Positions 60,065-64,000 of a stretch of 64,000 bases of DNA are shown piece after piece. Below the pieces are notes generated by a model that saw only the letters and a program-made list of their open reading frames with translations, searched no databases and was not told where the DNA came from. This DNA is from Pseudomonas frederiksbergensis (GTDB lineage Bacteria; Pseudomonadota; Gammaproteobacteria; Pseudomonadales; Pseudomonadaceae). The stretch covers positions 62,001-126,000 of the forward strand of contig NZ_FNTF01000002.1 in NCBI RefSeq assembly GCF_900105495.1, given 5' to 3'. The translations under genes were made by a program, and so were the position numbers. Position 1 is the first letter of the stretch; each line of letters starts with the position of its first letter.

Positions 60065-60274
60065 TCAGCTGGCGTCGGTCACGCGCGGCGAAGTTACCCA
60101 GCGGCCCCCTGGCAACAACTTGTACAGCGCTTTGAATACATCTACTGCACTACCAACTTTGAAAAACTGTACAACTTTCAAAGAATACCCGACCCAATAG
60201 TTGTCTCGCTCAATGAAACAAAAATCAGAACCTGTACAGGTCTTCATCATTTGGAACATGACTGTACAATCCAA
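60065..60274 (-). CDS. Possible small gene upstream of radA, low-GC
   Basis: A 69-codon frame starting at TTG, or 64 codons from ATG 60259 (MFQMMKTCTGSDFCFIERDN). It ends 31 bases before the radA start on the same strand. The protein would have three Cys, a YWVGYSLKVVQFFKVG stretch and a C-terminus RWVTSPRVTDAS. Codon choice is A/T-leaning in its first two thirds, unlike its neighbours. No clear ribosome-binding site precedes either start. I do not recognise it; it may be a small regulator, an acquired gene or a chance frame. Confidence 0.35.
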   Translation of the reverse strand: MDCTVMFQMMKTCTGSDFCFIERDNYWVGYSLKVVQFFKVGSAVDVFKALYKLLPGGRWVTSPRVTDAS

Positions 60275-60661
60275 CCGTTAAGCAAACTTTACAAATACGA
60301 ATAACCGAGCCAATGGCAATATACTGGCATTTTCAACATTGAACACCAAGGGGTCCGTTTAAGTAACGAATCCATACTTCCGGTAAACCATTCACATAAA
60401 GCCTCTTATACCGCAGATTATCCTTGCATCAAGCGAGGATACTAAAGCCCCTACTTTCTATGTTTTTTCCTGCACTCGCCCTCCACTGAGTAGAGACTGA
60501 GCGATCGAGAGGAAAATGCCGGACGGGCGCGCGGGGCGCCCTGGATTGAGCGGCTACCGAACACGGTAGCCGGCAAGCGCTGTAAACAGTTGTTTCGAGC
60601 AAGAAGCATCGTGCTGATTTACACTGCGCTCACCAACCTCATCTGTAACAAGGAATAACCT
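60275..60661. other. Intergenic region before mscL with a perfect hairpin
   Basis: The first two thirds are A+T-rich with no supported gene. CGGCTACCG-AACA-CGGTAGCCG (60551-60572) is a perfect nine-base-pair hairpin about 90 bases before mscL, without a T run. A weaker ATCCT...AGGAT repeat lies near 60419-60439. AAGGAA precedes the mscL start. Promoters for mscL and the radA side should lie here, but none stands out. Confidence 0.5.
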
Positions 60662-61075
60662 ATGGGCGTGATTAGTGAGTTCAAGGCCTTCGCGGTCAAA
60701 GGTAACGTAGTCGACATGGCGGTCGGTATCATCATCGGCGCCGCCTTCGGCAAGATCGTTTCATCGTTCGTCGGCGACGTGGTGATGCCACCCATTGGCC
60801 TGCTGATCGGAGGGGTGGACTTCAGTGACCTGGCCGTCACGCTCAAGGCAGCCAACGGCGATGTCCCCGCGGTGGTGCTGGCGTACGGCAAATTCATCCA
60901 GAGCCTGATTGACTTCATCATCGTCGCTTTCGCGATCTTCATGGGCGTCAAAGCCATCAACCGCCTGAAGCGCGAAGAGGCCGTTGCGCCAACGCTGCCG
61001 CCGGTTCCGACCAAGGAAGAAGAGCTGCTGGAAGAGATCCGCGATCTGCTCAAGGCTCAGAACAATCGGCCCTGA
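60662..61075 (+). CDS. mscL: Large-conductance mechanosensitive channel MscL
   Basis: A 137-residue inner-membrane channel that opens under hypo-osmotic stress. The N-terminal amphipathic helix and TM1 ([26 protein letters not shown], with the [11 protein letters not shown] pore lining), a periplasmic loop, TM2 ([20 protein letters not shown]) and the acidic cytoplasmic bundle helix ([13 protein letters not shown]) are all in order. It is followed directly by a strong terminator shared with the end of fpr. Confidence 0.96.
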   Translation: MGVISEFKAFAVKGNVVDMAVGIIIGAAFGKIVSSFVGDVVMPPIGLLIGGVDFSDLAVTLKAANGDVPAVVLAYGKFIQSLIDFIIVAFAIFMGVKAINRLKREEAVAPTLPPVPTKEEELLEEIRDLLKAQNNRP

Positions 61076-61095
61076 ACACGTTAGTCAAACAACCA

Positions 61096-61124
61096 ACGGC
61101 GCCCCTTGAGGCGCCGTTTTTTTT
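61096..61124 (+). terminator. Terminator of mscL overlapping the fpr stop codon
   Basis: ACGGCGCC and GGCGCCGT flank CCTTGA and are followed by eight T. The T run contains the fpr stop codon (TAA on the minus strand at 61123-61125). Confidence 0.92.
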
Positions 61125-61899
61125 ACCAGTAGTTTTCCACCGCCACTTGCCCGGGCCGGCGACTGAGGCTCAAGTGCATGTGGCGCTGTTTGAGCAATTT
61201 GCGCGTGTCATCGATCATCTGCGGGTTGCCGCACAGCATGACCCTTGAGTGCTCGGCCGTCAGCGCCACGCCTGCCGCCCGCTCCAGCTCGCCATTTTCG
61301 ATCAGCGCAGTGATCCGCCCACTCAGAGCGCCATGATGCTGCTCGCGCGTGACCGTGGTGATGAATTGCAGCTTGTGCGCAAACTCCGCTAAATAGTCGC
61401 GCTGGGCCAAGCCGCTGACGAGGTCTTGGTACGCCAGTTCCCGGGCTTCGCGCACGCTGTAGACCAGAATGATTCGTTCGAATTTCTCCCAGACCTCGAA
61501 GTCCTGCAGGATCGACAGAAACGGCGCCAGGCCGGTGCCTGTGGATAACAGCCAGAGATCACGGCCGTCGACAAAGCGATCCAGCGTCAAGTAACCAAAG
61601 GCCTGACGCTCGACCAGCAGCGTATCGCCGACTCCCAGCCGACTCAGCTCACTGGTGAACTCCCCCCCTGGCACCACAATGGAAAAGAATTCGAGGAACT
61701 CGTCATAGGGCGACGACACCATGGAATAGGCGCGCCATACGGTGCTGCCGTCAGCCTTGGTAACGCCCAGCCGGGCGAATTGCCCTGCACGAAAACGAAA
61801 ACCCGGATCCCGTGTGGTCCGCAGGGTGAACAGACTGGGGCTCAGCGACTGGACGTCGAGCAAAGTCTGGCGCGTGAACTTTTCTGCGCTGGCGGTCAT
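61123..61899 (-). CDS. fpr: Ferredoxin/flavodoxin-NADP+ reductase Fpr
   Basis: A 258-residue FAD enzyme moving electrons between NADPH and ferredoxin or flavodoxin. ATG 61899 (MTASAEKFTRQTLL) is chosen over an upstream Met. The FAD-binding RAYSMVSSPYDE is at about 48-60, the NADP site GTGLAPFLS at about 112, and the C-terminus VENYW is the usual subclass IA end. In P. putida this gene is oxidative-stress induced through FinR; no FinR-type gene is in the window. Confidence 0.95.
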   Translation of the reverse strand: MTASAEKFTRQTLLDVQSLSPSLFTLRTTRDPGFRFRAGQFARLGVTKADGSTVWRAYSMVSSPYDEFLEFFSIVVPGGEFTSELSRLGVGDTLLVERQAFGYLTLDRFVDGRDLWLLSTGTGLAPFLSILQDFEVWEKFERIILVYSVREARELAYQDLVSGLAQRDYLAEFAHKLQFITTVTREQHHGALSGRITALIENGELERAAGVALTAEHSRVMLCGNPQMIDDTRKLLKQRHMHLSLSRRPGQVAVENYW

Positions 61900-62147
61900 G
61901 GGGTGCTCCATTCAACAGATAGCCACAGTGTCCCGCAAAGCGGGCGGCTTAAACACCGGTGATTTGTAGTGGCTTTAGCCAGTACCTCATTCACATTAAC
62001 TTCATAGCACGACTTAAATATTAAATACGCGGTTAACGAGCTTGATGACAGTAAGTCCGACATGCCCTTATCTACTCTAATTTTCTGACGTTAGAACCAG
62101 ATATCAGTTTAAAAATCTCAAACAAAGCTAAAAAGTCTCACACACAC

Positions 62148-62163
62148 GTAGGAAACATCCTAC
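62148..62163. promoter_or_regulatory. Perfect inverted repeat upstream of the luxR gene
   Basis: GTAGGA-AACA-TCCTAC lies 68 bases before the ATG of the LuxR solo, in the A+T-rich 331-base gap from fpr. It has dyad symmetry but does not resemble the usual lux box (CTG...CAG core). A second pair, GTGCCA (62174-62179) and TGGCAC (62196-62201), follows. The rest of the gap shows no gene. Confidence 0.5.
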
Positions 62164-62230
62164 ACTCGCCTTCGTGCCAGAGACTGGATCCAAAATGGCA
62201 CCCCCAAGTAACATCATCTGGAGAGACACA

Positions 62231-62962
62231 ATGGAGAGGTGGAAGGAATCACAACTCAATCAATTATCACGGGCAACGGAGATTGAGACTGCCTACCGGA
62301 TTTCACTCGGCTTTGCGAAAAACATTGGCTTTAAATTTTTCGCTTTTTCAACAACATACCAAACAAAAACTGACCACTTTAATACAGTCCAGCTCAACAA
62401 CTACCCGACGGATTGGAACATTGAATATGAACAAAAAAATTTCAACGCAATAGACCCGGTAGTGGCTCACTGCAATCACTCCAGATTGCCTGTCCTTTGG
62501 AGCGAAGAGCTTTTTTCCAAGACTCCCTGGTTGTGGGATGCGCTTGAGAAACAAGGATTGCAGCACGGCTGGTCGCATTCGGTGCATGACGAGGGCAGTG
62601 GTGTTTGCAGCATTCTGAGCCTGGCCAGAAGCCATTGCCCGATCACTGCGTTTGAGCTGTATGAAAACCTTGGTTTCTCAGTGTTCATCGGGCGCCACCT
62701 GCATGGCTTGATCGCACAGACACTGCCCAAGAAATCGGCGAAGCCGGTCGTGCCGCATTTGTCTCCCCGCGAGATCGATGTATTGAGGCTGGCGGCTGAT
62801 GGCAAGACTGCCTATGAGAGTGCCAGAATCCTCAATCTCAGCGCCCGTACGGTTAATTTTCATGTGCAAAGCGCGATTCTGAAACTGGGAGTCAATAACA
62901 AGATTTCCGCAGTCATCGCCGCAACCAAGGACGGTATTCTCAACAGCAGCGCGATTCGCTGA
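62231..62962 (+). CDS. ppoR: LuxR-family acyl-homoserine-lactone receptor (solo), PpoR-like
   Basis: A 243-residue quorum-sensing regulator. ATG 62231 with GGAGAG upstream is preferred to two earlier Met codons. The N-terminal autoinducer domain keeps the key pocket residues W62, Y66, D75, P76, W90 and G113, equal to TraR W57, Y61, D70, P71, W85 and G113. The C-terminal LuxR helix-turn-helix (about 178-235) shows LSPREIDVLRLAADGKT and LSARTVNFHVQSAILKLGV. No luxI synthase is within the window, so it is a solo. Gene order (radA, mscL, fpr, luxR, rlmG) fits PpoR of P. putida as I recall it. The first half is A/T-rich. Confidence 0.85.
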   Translation: MERWKESQLNQLSRATEIETAYRISLGFAKNIGFKFFAFSTTYQTKTDHFNTVQLNNYPTDWNIEYEQKNFNAIDPVVAHCNHSRLPVLWSEELFSKTPWLWDALEKQGLQHGWSHSVHDEGSGVCSILSLARSHCPITAFELYENLGFSVFIGRHLHGLIAQTLPKKSAKPVVPHLSPREIDVLRLAADGKTAYESARILNLSARTVNFHVQSAILKLGVNNKISAVIAATKDGILNSSAIR

Positions 62963-63137
62963 GCCAAAAAACCTGCAAGTAATCCAAAAGAAAAAAACGT
63001 ACCATTTGCGGTCCTTCTTGAGTGATGACGTGTAAACCTTCACGGCGCAGTACACTCGGACGGTCTCGCCCGCTACAACGCCCTTGGGCGGCGGGACACC
63101 TGTTGATGACCCCGTTGATTACCCAGAGCCCCGCCTC

Positions 63138-64000
63138 ATGCCTTTGCTCGAAACACCCTTCGCCCGACTCGACCTGATCCGCCAGCCCGAACAGCAGAAC
63201 GAACCGCTGCAGGCGTTTGACGCCGCAGACGAATACCTGCTCACCCATCTGGCCGACCAACAGCCCTCGGCCGACACTCGGGTTTTGGTGCTCAACGACA
63301 GCTTTGGCGCATTGGCCGCCAGCCTGGCGGGCAAGGTTCAAGTGACCAGCAGCGGCGACTCGTTCCTGGCCTTTCAGGGGCTGGAAAAAAATCTGCTCCG
63401 TAACGGCCTGCCGTTTGATGCGATACCTGGCGTACCTGCCAGCGAAGCCTTTTCAGGCCCTTTCGATCGGGTACTGATCCGGGTCCCGAAAACTCTCGCC
63501 TTGCTGGAAGAACAACTGATTCGTTTGCAGGGCCAACTGGCGCCGGGCGCGCAGGTGATTGCAGCGGCGATGATCAAGCATTTACCTCGCGCTGCGGGCG
63601 ATCTGCTGGAACGCTACATCGGCCCGGTGCAAGCGTCCTTGGCGGTGAAAAAGGCTCGACTGTTGATCGCGACCGCTGAAGACAAAGCACCTGTCGCATC
63701 CCCCTACCCGACCCGTTATCGACTCGACGCGCCTGAGATCGAACTGCTGAATCACGCCAATGTGTTCTGCCGCGAAGGCCTGGACATCGGCACGCGAGCG
63801 TTTTTGCCGCACCTGCCGAAGAACCTCGGCACCGCGCGGGTTGCCGACCTCGGTTGTGGCAACGGGGTTTTGGCCATCGCCAGCGCTCTGCAAAACCCTG
63901 AGGCCCACTACACGCTCGTGGACGAGTCGTTCATGGCCGTGCAATCGGCAGCCGAAAACTGGCGCGCGGCGCTCGGTGACCGGGAAGTGGTTGTACGTGC
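63138..64000 (+). CDS. rlmG: 23S rRNA (guanine-1835-N2)-methyltransferase RlmG, partial
   Basis: The first 287 codons are present and the frame runs off the window end. The N-terminal non-catalytic domain (MPLLETPFARLDLIRQPEQQ ...) precedes the Rossmann domain, with SAM motif I VADLGCGNGVLA near residue 235. LNHANVFCREGLDIGTRAFL is the typical linker. E. coli RlmG is 378 residues, so about 90 residues are missing on the right. It methylates G1835 in 23S rRNA. Confidence 0.88.
   Translation, partial: MPLLETPFARLDLIRQPEQQNEPLQAFDAADEYLLTHLADQQPSADTRVLVLNDSFGALAASLAGKVQVTSSGDSFLAFQGLEKNLLRNGLPFDAIPGVPASEAFSGPFDRVLIRVPKTLALLEEQLIRLQGQLAPGAQVIAAAMIKHLPRAAGDLLERYIGPVQASLAVKKARLLIATAEDKAPVASPYPTRYRLDAPEIELLNHANVFCREGLDIGTRAFLPHLPKNLGTARVADLGCGNGVLAIASALQNPEAHYTLVDESFMAVQSAAENWRAALGDREVVVR

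Overview
The window is chromosomal DNA from a Pseudomonas, most likely of the P. fluorescens group. The protein sequences look pseudomonad throughout, and the gene order (clpB, pgeF, rluD, bamD, pilSR, thiO, minor pilins, ispH-fkpB-lspA-ileS-ribF-murJ, rpsT, proB-obgE-rpmA-rplU, ispB, fklB ... gdhA, ettA, morA, glyA ... cstA, radA, mscL, fpr, luxR-solo) matches what I remember of P. aeruginosa PAO1 and P. putida KT2440. The intergenic regions carry the GTGGGAGCGAGC...GCTCGCTCCCAC REP/REPIN repeats typical of P. fluorescens-type genomes. I saw no tRNA, complete rRNA, CRISPR array, prophage or insertion sequence.

Layout. 1-188: an rrn-like promoter pointing leftward out of the window, and the clpB terminator. 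189-5786: clpB with a sigma-32-type promoter, pgeF, rluD, and divergent bamD. 5864-16535: type IV pilus block, with pilS/pilR on the plus strand and a minus-strand cluster fimU-pilV-pilW-pilX-pilY1-pilE-thiO; a lone fimT diverges from it. 16504-23968: minus-strand housekeeping run murJ, ribF, ileS, lspA, fkpB, ispH. 24139-28600: rpsT, then creA-proB and obgE-rpmA-rplU. 28576-34679: ispB, yjdM, a small gene behind a Fur box, fklB, conserved hypotheticals and a 609-residue lipoprotein. 34998-42834: a Lon-like protease, secreted or envelope proteins (DUF3015, DUF4105, a small lipoprotein), a chorismate mutase-family protein, a Gre-like factor and gdhA. 43185-50532: ettA, the c-di-GMP protein MorA and glyA. 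50591-53651: a dicarboxylate-type symporter with two GntR/FCD regulators. 53652-54523: an A+T-rich stretch with one orphan gene. 54598-58535: a cobW-ybdD-cstA module and a PilZ protein. 58666-64000: radA, a small possible gene, mscL, fpr, a LuxR solo, and rlmG cut by the window end.

How the genes connect. PilS/PilR, the minor pilins and PilY1 form a type IV pilus regulation and priming block. MorA (c-di-GMP turnover) and the PilZ protein (c-di-GMP binding) may link to the same surface behaviour, though they are not adjacent. The symporter and the FadR-like regulator beside it share a stretch with two GGTAAGACC sites, suggesting local control of organic-acid uptake. CstA/BtsT-YbdD-CobW resembles the E. 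coli btsT-yjiX-yjiA arrangement for pyruvate or peptide uptake. The LuxR solo keeps all the residues usually needed to bind acyl-homoserine lactone and has no luxI in the window.

The best candidates for something undescribed are the A+T-rich orphan at 53978-54523, the short low-GC reading frame with four TGTACA sites at 60065-60274, the large lipoprotein at 32503-34332, and the operator-like repeats before the symporter and the luxR gene. Most of the rest is conserved core genome.
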